A DNA stretch of 64,000 nucleotides from Hofstenia miamia (taxonomy: Eukaryota > Xenacoelomorpha > Acoela > Hofsteniidae): assembly GCA_900660155.1 (NCBI GenBank), contig CABFPE010000211.1, forward strand, positions 504,360-568,359, given 5' to 3'. The notes beneath the pieces are model-generated. The model saw only the letters and a list, made by a program, of their open reading frames with translations. It was not told the DNA's origin and made no database searches. Shown in pieces: positions 11,716-23,400 of this stretch; position 1 is the first letter of the stretch, and every line of letters begins with the position of its first letter. The position numbers and the translations under genes were made by a program.

Positions 11716-14541
11716 AAGGTTTAGCAATTGACTTGGTTCTAATATTCTTCAAAACACGAAAAAAGCTAAACTAATTTTTCAATCACTTTTAGAAGAAATT
11801 TTTTCTTAGAATTAAGATCCCGCATTTGTTTCAACATTTTATACAAAATTATTAATATTTGCATATTTTTGTCTTTGGAATATTTTAAAAATACTGGCAT
11901 ATGCTTACACAATTTTAGCTAAAAATTAGAAATAGTTACTCATAAATTTGCGATTTCTATATTCCTCGCTAACTGTGTTGATTCTACTTTCTAAATCTTT
12001 TGAATATTTCAACAACAGCGCTTGTAAATTACATTTGGAAATCATAGTTGAAGTTATTGAGAATTCCCTCCAGTTAACATAGAAAATACTTTAGCCATTC
12101 TTTGGTCGCACGTTTTGTAAATTATAGTGGAATACAACATGTTTGAATTCAAACTATTTCCAATTAGGAGGAGAAAAATGAAGCCAATTTAGTAAACTGG
12201 CATCATGTTAGTTGAAGTCAAGGCTTTGGTGGCATCCTGCTGGTCCGATTCTGCCCAGCAAGCATCTATTTTGACAACCCAGTCCCCAACAGATAAACTT
12301 TCTGCTCATCTGCCTCCACCTCTGTTCCCATTTTTTGTTTACAATTAGATGCATAATTAGCTCGTAACTATTTATAAAAAGAAACTGCAGTAAATTTAGA
12401 AATAATTACTTTTAGATAACTCTCAAGTGTTTTCAAGATAAAACTTTCCGCAAAATTGCTTTTGAAAGTAAAATGTTTTCCGGTAACAAGGTTATCACTT
12501 AAAATATGTTATAATTACTAAACTATTATTGCAAGCACTTAATCCAAAATACATAGAACATGTAATATAATCTCAACTACTCAATCGATAATGTCAAATC
12601 TTTCACGTCCAGTCACAATGTTGAAATAGAGATTAACAAAATTCCGGCAACTAGGAATGCAAATAAGAATAGAATATTCTGATTATTATAAATTCCATAA
12701 ATTAACTAAGTTTTGTTCACAGTGTCACACTATTATATAATTTCAGTCCTCGAAATTTATGGGAATTGAGAATCACGTATGAGGGATTGCGTATTTTCGT
12801 TATTTTAGTCGTACAGAATAGCGGCCACTTGCCTGATTGTGTTCCTTTCATCAAAGCATCGGCATACCAAATCCGTAAGCAGAACTAGTTCCATTAAGGA
12901 AATTAGATAGTCATTACAAATATGCAGACAGTGAATTGCAGATGCACACTTTGGTTTGCACACTCAGTAAACTTAGTACAGAACTGTGAAACAATTCATA
13001 TCATCATCATCAATCTATTACATTTAAAAAGAATTTTTTTAAGGATTTTTAATGAAGTTGAAACTACTAAAAATATGGAATTGCTAAAATAAAACTACAT
13101 CAATACTAAATTAAATAAAAAGAAACTAAAACTTTCACTGTCTGAATTCAAACGATCAATTTAGAACCATTTAAATATATATGAATCATATTCTGTGATA
13201 CAGGTTTTAAAGAACTACTCCCTGATGCTTTTCAATGGAAAAATTAATAATGAAGTACAAATTAATATTTTTTCAATTATGCTGGATGTAAAATGATGAT
13301 CACTTTAGTTCTTATGCGTAACAACGTAGGTTGTAGATTTAAATTAAGCTTTATCAATTAAGGTAAATGTGTTTCAATAATTGAAAGCACTTGTCGATCT
13401 TATAATTCGGATGAACATAGAGCTCAATTTGCAAATTTTGGAAACCAAGTCAAAATTTATTAGAATTTACATGACATGTTTTATCAATTAAATTGCAACT
13501 GATGTGTTCATTTTAAATATCCGTGCATCCAATTTAAACTGAGCTTTAGCGAATCATTCATGTAAGTTCATAAAATACATGTTTTTATTAGTGAATAAGT
13601 TTCAAATAATATAATAATTTATATTCTAACGTGTACTCTGACTATAATATGCTGTTCATTTGAAAATAGATGGTACAAAGAATTGCTACATTAATGTTGT
13701 TTTAATAAATGTTATTGGAATGTTGGGGATATATTAAAAAATATATTCAATTCCATGGTGGCAAAAAATACTCAATATCATGATGAGAATCAATAATTGT
13801 TAGAATATCATAAGAATATTGGCTGCTTAAATTTCTAAGAATTCAATGTATAAAATTTTTGAATTTAATGAACAATTTAGTTGAAAGAGTTCTGTTTCCA
13901 TCGAGAAAAATTATATTTCTATAATAAGGTAGACTTCTATAAAAAAATTAAAGGAAATGCAAACACTAGAGAAGGTTTTTAAAAATTGATTTACAAATCA
14001 ACACTAGCAATCTTGCATTTCAGCAATTTGGCATTACTAAAATTTATCAAAAATCGAACAATTCATTGATTCAATTTTTGCATTCACCTATAACTCATTT
14101 AATATTTGAGAAGAATTTCTTTAAAGACTTCAAACATTTGTGACCATGAATGCATTTAATTAAGTTGCCTGGCAGATAAATATTGCTCCAATAAATATTG
14201 ATTTCAATTTAATACTTGAAGTGTTTTTGAATTGTAATACCGATGAAATATTTAAAACACATGTCATTCTTCAAATTTAAGGTAGACTTAAAAACTGAAT
14301 TTTATCCAAGGATTGAGGAATGGACAAAAATATTAATTTTTTTTATATTTAGATGATTTTTTAAATTAATTTTTTTAAATTTCAAGAATTCGAAAAATCT
14401 CTAAAAGTGCTGAACACTTTGGAATGTACAGTAGCACACTACCACACAACATACAAATTGCTTTCGCGAAAAATAAAACTGTGGCAAAATTTCCAGGATT
14501 TTCCAATGGAGTAGAGATTCGTAGGGCCAAATAGAGATCTC
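11716..14541. other. Non-coding AT-rich stretch with one GC-rich patch
   Basis: There is nothing recognisable apart from a compositionally distinct patch at about 12205-12348. That patch is far GC-richer than its flanks and holds a 47-codon open frame from ATG to TAG on the plus strand, rich in Ser, Pro and Ala. No family is recognised. It could be a short exon, a transposon scrap or chance. A short CAT microsatellite lies near 13000. Confidence 0.45.
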
Positions 14542-14929
14542 CACGGCTGGACATGGGTAGGTCACCCATGAGTCAATGGGTCAGGTGTGTCGCAATTTTG
14601 GGATGGGTCGCATGTTTGGTGGATCTCTATCACATGGGTCATGAGTCATGTTTATCATTACTAACATTGCGATGTTGATTTTTGTTTGCAGACATATGAT
14701 TACTGCGCAGCGCAATGCTAAGCATCTCGAGACAGGTGAGTTTCTCTCAATTGTCTGTGAGACATACAGCAACAACCTTATTTAAATAAAAGTTTTATTG
14801 TTTCATTTTTTTCAAAGTAAAATGTAATTGAGCTAGGTGTCATATGAAACGGTGAGCCAGGACTTTAAAAGCATGGATCGTGAGTCACATCGGTCATGGG
14901 TCATATCATGTAATCCACGTCCAGTTCTG
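14542..14929. mobile_element. 388-bp hAT-like MITE with 8-bp target duplication
   Basis: The ends form an imperfect inverted repeat: CACGGCTGGACATGGGT at the left and CAGAACTGGACGTGGAT at the right on the other strand. The flanks are GAGATCTC (14534-14541) and GAGATCCC (14930-14937), matching at 7 of 8 bases, the duplication length typical of hAT. The interior repeats ATGGGTCATGAGTCA-like motifs and encodes no transposase, so it is non-autonomous. Confidence 0.75.
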
Positions 14930-15389
14930 GAGATCCCATGCACTTCGTGGGTTGGCATGGAGTGGAAGTAAAATTTTGCCCATGGGTCTTATGCAGATTG
15001 ATGGGGCTAGCATTGTAACTCTAAACTATATTATAACATCAATTGAAAGTAGTTGATAAAAAAGTGTTTCCAAAATCAAAACAGAAAATGACGTATCTGT
15101 TGTATATTATTGACCAGCAATGTTTGACTCAATTTCAAAAATATTTCTTCTGCATCAAACCGCAATAATAAAATAATAAAATATAAATCTGATCAAAATT
15201 CTGATTACTTATGTGAAGAATCAGATATATTCAACAGAAAAAAAACACAATGTGATTACAGATGATTTTGGCGGTTATGTTGAAACAGAGGCGGTGTCAA
15301 CTGTCTGATTTGTGGAAGACATTAATATTGAAAAAATGCTTGCTTAAAATATTTTACATACTATATATAAATATACCATTTTTCTTCAA

Positions 15390-15390
<1 letters not shown>

Positions 15391-15420
<30 letters not shown>

Positions 15421-15576
15421 NNNNNNNNNNNNNNNNNNNNNNNNNNNNNNNNNNNNNNNNNNNNNNNNNNNNNNNNNNNNNNNNNNNNNNNNNNNNNNNN
15501 NNNNNNNNNNNNNNNNNNNNNNNNNNNNNNNNNNNNNNNNNNNNNNNNNNNNNNNNNNNNNNNNNNNNNNNNNNNN

Positions 15577-15637
<61 letters not shown>
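15391..15637. repeat. TA microsatellite with a 156-base assembly gap
   Basis: TA dinucleotides run into a block of 156 Ns (15421-15576) and out again to 15637. The true array length is unknown. The adjoining hAT-like element appears to have inserted into this TA array. Confidence 0.95.
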
Positions 15638-15643
<6 letters not shown>

Positions 15644-16608
15644 TGGAAATGGGGCGGGTCACCCCATGGGCAGGTGCATGGGGTAAGATTTATTAACTGG
15701 GTACACATGGGGCAAATGTGAGGCAAAACATTTTCGATTTTAGAAAAACTGAATTAAAAAATTGCCAATTTTAGAGATTTTAAAATGAATTTTCTTACAT
15801 TAAATTTTGATGCTTGATAATTGTAAATTTAATCAAATTTCGAAAAATTAATGATCTTGGGGAAATTTGATTCTATTCAGTAGTGCCAATAAGAATCGTT
15901 TGATCTGATTACCGTCAATAGGCTTTGCAATTGCACTGCAAGAAGTGCATAAATATATTACACAAAATATTGGCTTCATATAACTCAATAAAAAGATAAT
16001 TAATTGCGTTTTGCTATCATGTTTTCACAATGAATTGGCATCTTGTTTTTCATATTTGTAGTAGAGTGTGAACATCGGTACCCGATTAAGCCCGACCCGA
16101 TTTCAGGTTTCGGCTCGGGTTCGGTAATCAAACTCGGGTTGGGGTACAAAGCTTAGATTGATTAATAAAAGATGAAAATGTTATTCACCACTTCATTTGA
16201 GAAAGATCTACGAGGTTAAGTAATAATAATTAATGGCTACGTATACCATGTCAGAAAATTATCCACGACATTAATATTGAGAATCAAAATCTATGTTTCG
16301 GGTCGGGTTGGATTCGGGAAGTGAATATTGTGATCGGGTCGGGTTCTTGTCCATGCTAGGCTCATATTGCCACTCTCTAATTTGTATTAGTAATAGATGA
16401 AATTTAAAAAAATGAAGTATGAGATTCAATATATTTGGTATTGATGGTATAGCTTTGTTGTAATGTTACGAAAATTATCATAAAACAAATATGGGGCAAT
16501 TGGGGCAGGATGTTTTTAAGTGAGACAATTCGGGGCAGTAGAATCTAAAGTGTGGGGTAGTATGGGGCAGATGTCAACAAAATCCTGCCCCACTTCCTTC
16601 CATCACTN
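15638..16608. mobile_element. About 970-bp hAT-like non-autonomous element inserted in a TA array
   Basis: The left end reads AGAGATGGAAATGGGGCGGG. The right end on the other strand reads AGTGATGGAAGGAAGTGGGG and continues with GGCAGG-type repeats. TA microsatellite flanks both sides, consistent with an 8-bp TA-rich target duplication that cannot be separated from the array. An N at 16608 hides the last base. The interior has no transposase and is interrupted by a second element at 16062-16379. Sub-terminal GGGGCA repeats are typical of hAT non-autonomous elements. Confidence 0.65.
16062..16379. mobile_element. 318-bp hAT-like MITE nested in another element
   Basis: Short inverted termini are TAGAGTGTG at the left and TAGAGAGTG at the right on the other strand. 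Sub-terminal CCCGACCCGA repeats lie in inverted orientation near both ends. Flanks are ATTTGTAG (16054-16061) and ATTTGTAT (16380-16387), 7 of 8 matching, which supports a hAT-type insertion. It carries no coding capacity. It lies inside 15638-16608, so it is the younger of the two. Confidence 0.75.
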
Positions 16609-16742
16609 ATATATATATATGTAAGTTTATATAAATTTTAGAATAGATATGCAATATCGTGTGGGTTGTGAGGCCCCATAGCAATCTCCAAAAAAGATAT
16701 CGTTGCATAGTTTATACACTATATATATATATATATATATAA
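16609..16742. repeat. TA microsatellites flanking a short unique stretch
   Basis: TA runs occupy about 16609-16620 and 16722-16741. The sequence between them shows no recognisable feature. Confidence 0.85.
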
Positions 16743-17622
16743 ATTTGTAATTAGTTTTGTAAAATGTATGTATATTTTATGTATTTCAAATCTACAAACT
16801 CAATGCAGCTATTAGATATCCTCAGAATTTGTCATAGAATAGAATTTTATTGAAAAACAAATTAAGGTTTCGAGATTAATTTAAGAGATGTACAGTAAAA
16901 ATCGATTATAGCTAAAGACAATAACTTTTAGATCTAAATCGCCTTGTGACACATTAGAATTTTTACCTCAACATTTGCATTAGTATTAAAAGTGGAGCTC
17001 ACTTTAATTGTATTTTGCAATATTCAAATTATGACTGACTTTCTGTCCATTTTTTTAGAATAAATGGCAAAAGTGAAGTAAACAGCTTAGAAAAGTTTCT
17101 GTTCGCAAATGCATTATTCGAAGTAAATAATTCTATAATTAGTTAATAATATGAAGTTACAATCTGCCAAAAGTTATTCTGCTTAAATTCAAACTTCATC
17201 AATTTTAATACTTTTGTAATTATATTGGCGACAAAAGAACGCCATTTTAAAAACACTAAGCCATTATCTGGTAAGTAAAATTTAAAATAACTAATTCTAA
17301 TGAATGTTTACCCTCAATAAAAAACTTTTGGAATTTTGTTTACAGTATATTGGTAAATAATTTACAACTTCATTCTACTTTAATGTCAATAACTGTTTCC
17401 ACTTTCAATTGAATAAATAAATGGGTTGATTGCATGGAATCAACTATGCCATCGCTTTGTTACAAATTTAATTGTCTGAACGATTTCAATAGAAAGGCAG
17501 ATTCAAAATATATACATTACGTGCATTTAATTTCTGAAAAAATCCGAGTTTCATAAAACATTAAAATCCACATGAATAGTTACTTTTCTAGATTTTTAGA
17601 CAAACAATATGGTGGAATTATC

Positions 17623-17700
17623 CCCAGTAAACAATTTATGTGGGCAAATGCTGGGGCCTATGTGGGCAAAGTACTTTGCCCACATTAATTGTTTACTGGG
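17623..17700. mobile_element. 78-bp foldback element (near-perfect hairpin)
   Basis: The left arm CCCAGTAAACAATTTATGTG and the right arm, read on the other strand, CCCAGTAAACAATTAATGTG pair almost perfectly for about 27 bp and continue as GGGCAAA. A TGTGGGCAAA motif also recurs internally. No target duplication was found. The CCCAGTAAA start resembles the CCCTAGTAAATA start of the repeats near 11 kb, so these may belong to one family. No other function is evident. Confidence 0.8.
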
Positions 17701-17841
17701 TCGTTTCTTGTATGTTGTCTCTGTTTAGTAAAATGTTCTAAGGTGACTAAGGAAATTCACACTAAAATTATGAAATTGTTAAAAAATGCCTCAAGTTGAA
17801 AAAAGTTTTGAGTGTGTTTTCACTAAAAATCGGATCCTAAC

Positions 17842-18391
17842 CAGAGATGGAACCGGCTAAATGCCGGCCGGAAATTTACCGGCCTGCAGCCGCTTTTAAA
17901 TTTCATTAAAGTCCGGTAAAATTATAGGCCGCTTACCGGCCAAAATGATTAAAAACAATTCTTGTTTTATCTGATAAAGAAAAAATATTTTGCTTAGTTT
18001 TGGAGGAATTTTTATGAAAATCAAAATTCAAAAAATGTTTAAAATTTCAGCAATCTACAGTTTTGCAATTAGAATGGTAATTAAATTTATTTTTGGAATC
18101 TCTCAATAATTTACTATACTGTACATTGAATTGTTCTGCTATTTGAAAATATAATTTGACTTCAGTTTTTTATGGAACTTGGTGATACTTTTTACAGAAG
18201 CTCTTTATACTAATAAAAGTAATCCTTAGGATTTACACTTGAAATTTGTGAGTCCTCATACAAATCAAGCAACTTGAACACTTGTATTTTTCTAATGTTG
18301 GAGTGGAAGCTCAAAATATATGTATGTTAACACATCATACTAAAGGAATATTTACCTTTGGCTTTAGCGTAAACATTTTTGAGTATGTATG

Positions 18392-18444
<53 letters not shown>

Positions 18445-18890
18445 GTACTTATAAATTATTCAATGCTAACTGAGGTAAAATGCAACAGCAATTGAAACAT
18501 AATGATTGATAATGCTACTCGCCTAGCTTTATGTAATTTAGCTATCATAAAAAATATACTAACTAAACAACCTGAAATGTTCCCAATTTATATTAAAGGA
18601 AAAGTGAAAGCTGATTAAAGTTATACAAAGAATTGTTATATAGAAAATGTCAAAATTGTGTTTTGTTAGAAATATAGTTATAATACTTTGAAATTTGTGT
18701 ATATGCGATATCAAGTCTTCGCATCGCCAAGTGTAATTTTCTAGATTAAAACAGCTTATATACATACACACTTGCATAGATTAAATATTCAATGCAAAAA
18801 AAGTTTCCTGCCAAAACCGGCTAAAAACTGGCCGGCCGGTATTAGCTCATGCCGGTAACAACCGGTCCCGGCCTTAAAATTTCCGGCCTG
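17842..18890 (+). mobile_element. 1.05-kb hAT-like non-autonomous element, copy 2
   Basis: Starts CAGAGATGGAACCGGC and ends GGAAATTTTAAGGC-like on the other strand, closing with ...CCGGCCTG, so both termini are CAG/CTG. The flanks ATCCTAAC (17834-17841) and CTCCTAAC (18891-18898) match at 7 of 8 bases, a hAT-type duplication. Sub-terminal regions are dense in CCGGC/GCCGG motifs in both orientations. The interior is AT-rich, includes a long TA microsatellite (about 18385-18440) and encodes nothing recognisable. A diverged relative lies at 5140-5528 on the minus strand. Confidence 0.8.
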
Positions 18891-20018
18891 CTCCTAACTC
18901 AATATATTTTTAGTTTCTCATGAAAGTTTCAAAGAAATTACTATCATTTAGACCGTTTCTATGAAATTTGGCTAATTCAGCTTAAATCATAAATTGATCG
19001 ACTACTTAAATACCTGCCTGTTTATGCTTTAACATTTTGTGTAAATCTGGAAAACATCCCTCATTTAATCTAGTTGTCAATAAATCTGAACTGTTTGACA
19101 ATGATTATCATACATAACTCCAATTTTGATATAAATAGTTCTGTAAAACTCTGTACTTTACTTGATATTTATTGTTTTGAATCTAATAAAACTACTTTAG
19201 TTTTAGTGCGACCAGTCACTTCCCTTTTTTTCAAATAAAATTTACGATAATCATATATGTATATTTCATGCAATATTTCAGATAAAAACTGTCTGTTATT
19301 GTCAATGTTAATGGTTTCAAGAGGCTCTTAACATCTAGCCACACAAATTTCCAATAAATTCATCACTGATTTATCAAAATCAGGTTGCATAAATTTCTTA
19401 CAGATCCCAAAATTCAAACAGCATATTCAAGCCTGCAAAAACCATTTTTATCCTTGCCTTCTAGTGTTGGATGGAGATATTTCTCATCTTTAGAAAGTGT
19501 AATTGGTGATAAAATTGAATCATACTCATTTCACCACGTTCCAGTCATAATCTTGAACAGTTGAACAACAATTTTAGTGTCCAGTTGAAGACGTCATGGT
19601 CAGATGTGGTAGGAAACTTTTTAAAGGAATGATGACAAAGCTGCGTTGACTAAACATGAATTTGGTTCAAGGTTTCACCATATTAAGCAGATGTGTAAGA
19701 ATATGTATATTACTGAAAAATATTCAGCACTGTGGACTATTCCTTTTTAGAAATCCGAAAAATTAGCGTAATTATCTTTTATCAAAGACATGCATAATAA
19801 TGTACGTTAATCATTTGCTCAGTGCTCAACAACATTGGAACTGCTTCACAACTCTCCTAAAACAGCAGTGACATTAAAACAAATTTTTCCATCACACCAA
19901 AAGACATTCAATCCAACACATTTAAGGATTCATCAGGCGTGTTTAGCAAAAAATGAACATTTAGTTAAGGAATAGTAAAAAATATAACATTTAATCCACC
20001 CAGCTGACAAAGCAAATT
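18891..20018. other. Non-coding stretch, nothing recognised
   Basis: After the 8-bp duplication of the preceding element I see no gene, RNA or repeat end. Small GC-richer patches near 19400-19620 lack an extended open frame. Confidence 0.5.
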
Positions 20019-20416
20019 ACACTGAGCTTCCGAATTATCGGGGGGAGGGGTCTGCGATTTCTAATAAATTTTTCTCAAAACAAAAAACAGGGGGTCTAAA
20101 TTATCAGGGGTCAGCGAGTTTTAATAATTTTTTCATATCAAAAATGAGGTTGTTTAAATTATCCAAACGTCTGAGTAACGTAATAATCAATTAATTCTAA
20201 TCTAATGTTCAAATTTGTGCAATATTATTAAGATTGAATTGCAATTTTTAGACGTAACTAAACAAATCTTGCAACAATTAATTCTCAACGTTTTGTTAAA
20301 TAAATTTAACAAGGTCAAATCAAAAAATCAAAAAACGGGCGTCCAAATTTTCGAGGAATTAAGCCATTTTCAAGAGCGAAATCAAGTTTCCGGGGGGGGG
20401 GGTCCCGATAGTTTAT
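20019..20416. repeat. Pogo/Tc1-like terminal fragments with 60-bp tandem units
   Basis: Begins CTTCCGAATTATCGGGGGGA and ends, on the other strand, AAACTATCGGGACCCCC, so both ends carry an ATTATCGGG/CTATCGGG block. Inside, a unit of about 60 bp (AATTATCxGGGG... through a run of A/T to a G-rich end) occurs about two and a half times in tandem at 20032-20165. ATTATCGGGG-type termini are common in pogo/Tigger-like elements of invertebrates, but no transposase is present, so the family call is tentative. The open frame at 20215-20418 is inside this repeat and is not a gene. Confidence 0.45.
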
Positions 20417-23400
20417 AATATTTGCATAGAGTATAGACTAATGGTAGGAAACAAAGAAATGCCTAATGAATATTAATGTAGTAGAAGCTGATTCGCAAGA
20501 AGTGCTTCCAAAACATCCCAGTTTACACTAGCTAGAGCAATTAACTTAAAAATGCTTCAACTATGTAAACGAAATTGGATTTATCGACACATAAAATCAG
20601 ATAATATTTACTCTTTTTTTGGTGCTAAAAATGGCTTGTATTTGTTTTCAGTGCCAACTTCTTATTTATTAACAACTTTTCATCCTTTGGCAAAAATTTT
20701 TTCAAAAACCAGGAAAAGTCTTACAATTATATCTGAGCATAAAAACATTGTAATACAACTCTTTGTCTTTCACCAAAATTAATTCTATCGAATACAATGC
20801 TAGAAGGTTCCGCCATTGTTTTAGTATAATTTACAACATAGAGATTGCCATTGGCTAGCGATTGCTTACGCAGAAAGTTTTCTCAAAATTGTAAAAAATA
20901 ATATCGAGAGGATTAAGCAAATATATTCAAATATGTATTCATCAATGATTTCATCCATTCGAATATGGTACACCAATCTCTTGAATTTTGCATATATTAG
21001 TTGAATATGGACCAAAATTCATATTTAAGCGCATTAAAGCTACAATACACCTTCAATTAAAAATTATTGCAAAAAATCTAATGTTAAGCAATTTAACGAG
21101 CTGTTAATATTTTATATTAGGATTTATTTAATTGATTTTTACAATTTGTAGAGGGCACAAGTGTGCACTTAAGTTTTCATAATTAAATTTTTCTGAATTT
21201 AAAGATTTATAATTAAAAATGGAAGAAACATGTTTATTTAAGCTGCACCATACTGTACTTTTAAATGCATGCGAATGCAAACAGTTAATTAGTTTAACTA
21301 CATGTTCTTAGAAAGTGCATTGGATTCAATCCTAACCCGTTGGAGTGAGTTATCCACATATTTCAAAAATTATGTCCAATACTATTAAAAAATGGGAAAT
21401 ACTTCGATATGGACACATTCATGGGTAAATGTATTCTCATGTAACAGGCACTTAGGATAAAAAATGTTCCAGTGCATGAAGTACTTGAAAGCATTAAATA
21501 TTTTTTCAATAAAAATCCGATTTTTTCAAAAAAACATTCAAATTCTTCCATATTTTATATTCAGATGATACGAAGAACATCTTTAATGGGAACATCTATA
21601 ATCTTGTGATTTTATTAGTTTGTGAGGCATAATTGTTTGTTATTTTTTAATAGTACTTCCTTAACAATTTTTTTTCTAATCATGTAACATGCTTCATGAG
21701 GTAATTTTTAAAAACAAATACCCACTGTTGTAGCATGTGTTTTATCCTTTTGCAAATAAATATTTCACTTATTATAATCATAGTTGAGGCCTTAAAGTTA
21801 TTTCTATTTATTCTAAAGTTATTGGGAATGTTACCAAGAATATGTTTTTGCATGTGCATAAAAATGGCCTGCTACTAGCGAACTTACCTTCCATTGACAG
21901 CTCCTTACTTATTATATAGTATGTGCAGTTATCATCTTTCTGCTTTACTGATTCAATGACGCTGATATCTATGAGATTAGACAACGATTTTAGAACAATA
22001 TAGAGCTTTAGAAAAATTACAGACCACATTATAAAGGAAACAAAAGGCCTTTCTAAACCTCATCACACCTGAATGCATTAGTTGTTATATTAATAAGAAA
22101 ATGTAAATTAATATGTAACTTCTCAAGAAAATATGTTATAAAGTATCCTAAATTTGTTTTTGAAGGCCTCCACATCAACCACTCAACCCATTATTGGAGC
22201 GCACCCCATTTGAAATATATGTTCATAGTTTGTCAGTAGGTTAACGTAAGTGTAAATAAGTCTATTACGAGAATCTATAAGCTCAAATGATAATAGAGTT
22301 CATGTCATTCACTCTTTCTTAAAATTTCATCGTTCTATAAATGTATACATTAATTCTTTTTGCATTAATCATAGAATTTTGCAGTTGAATTCATTCTAGA
22401 TAAAATTATTATTAAAAATTTAATAAAACGAATTTAACATCTAAGTTCAATAGCTGTTTGGCGAAATATAATCTTTACTCTCGAATTTATTTGTGTTCAA
22501 GAGAATTATATTTGAAATCAACTCTTCGAAAATCCATACAGAAATAGCAAAGGAATTGGTATTTTGAAATAGCTCTACGATCTTAAGACTTTATTTACAA
22601 AACAACTTTATCAAGGATATATTTGCCAATATTTTAAGACGTTCCCTAGATTTAGCTTGCCTTTTTTAAGCTATAATTTATAAATGCCTGTATAAGATTA
22701 GTCTTTTGCTAAATTATTAAACTGTAAATGTACATTCAATAAATATGGTTGCTGAAGACATTTTCCAGTTTTCCTGTTGCATTCAGCTACCCTTTGAGTG
22801 TGAGCTGATCTTAGACTATTCTTTGAATTCCGCTTGAAACTTGGGCTTTTATTTGAATTATTTGTTCATTTTTTATCATATTATAATTTTTTAGGTTTTA
22901 TGTTTAGGAATTATATACAAAAATTAAGAAGTTGTACTTGACGAGTGGATTATGGTGGAAACATCGACCTGTTTGTAACTCATTATGAAGGATCTCAGCA
23001 GAAGCATATACAGTTGTACAGTATTATTGCAGGAAATTTCAGAATGGAACCATTTACATTGAATCATTGGAATGATATTTTTTGTATTTTAAGCAAATGT
23101 AAAAATTTTTCAAAAGCCCCTTTAGTAAATATAGGTATCTAGGGATGCAAACCTTGAGTCTAAAGAAAGAACTTCATAGTAAAGCGAATTTATTGGTGCC
23201 GTGAAACAAAAAAATTAATAATTACATAAATGATCTGCATATTAGTGATTATGGATGGTTTTTTTACCAAACACTGATGCGAAATATTCCTAACTTCTGG
23301 AAATTGAATAGACATAGCACAACAAACTCCCAAGATGGACAAGCTCGAGCAGAAATGTTCAGTACTCATGCTCAAATTTGAATTTTCCAATATGGCACGT

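Noticed and set aside
11383-11774. Three overlapping 90-105 codon frames rich in N, F, K and P
   Set aside because: All are readings of the 20-bp palindromic repeat in different frames and strands.
15262-15726. Open frames of 100-125 codons on both strands around the TA array
   Set aside because: They consist of the TA microsatellite (Tyr-Ile repeats) and the Ns of the gap, not protein-coding sequence.
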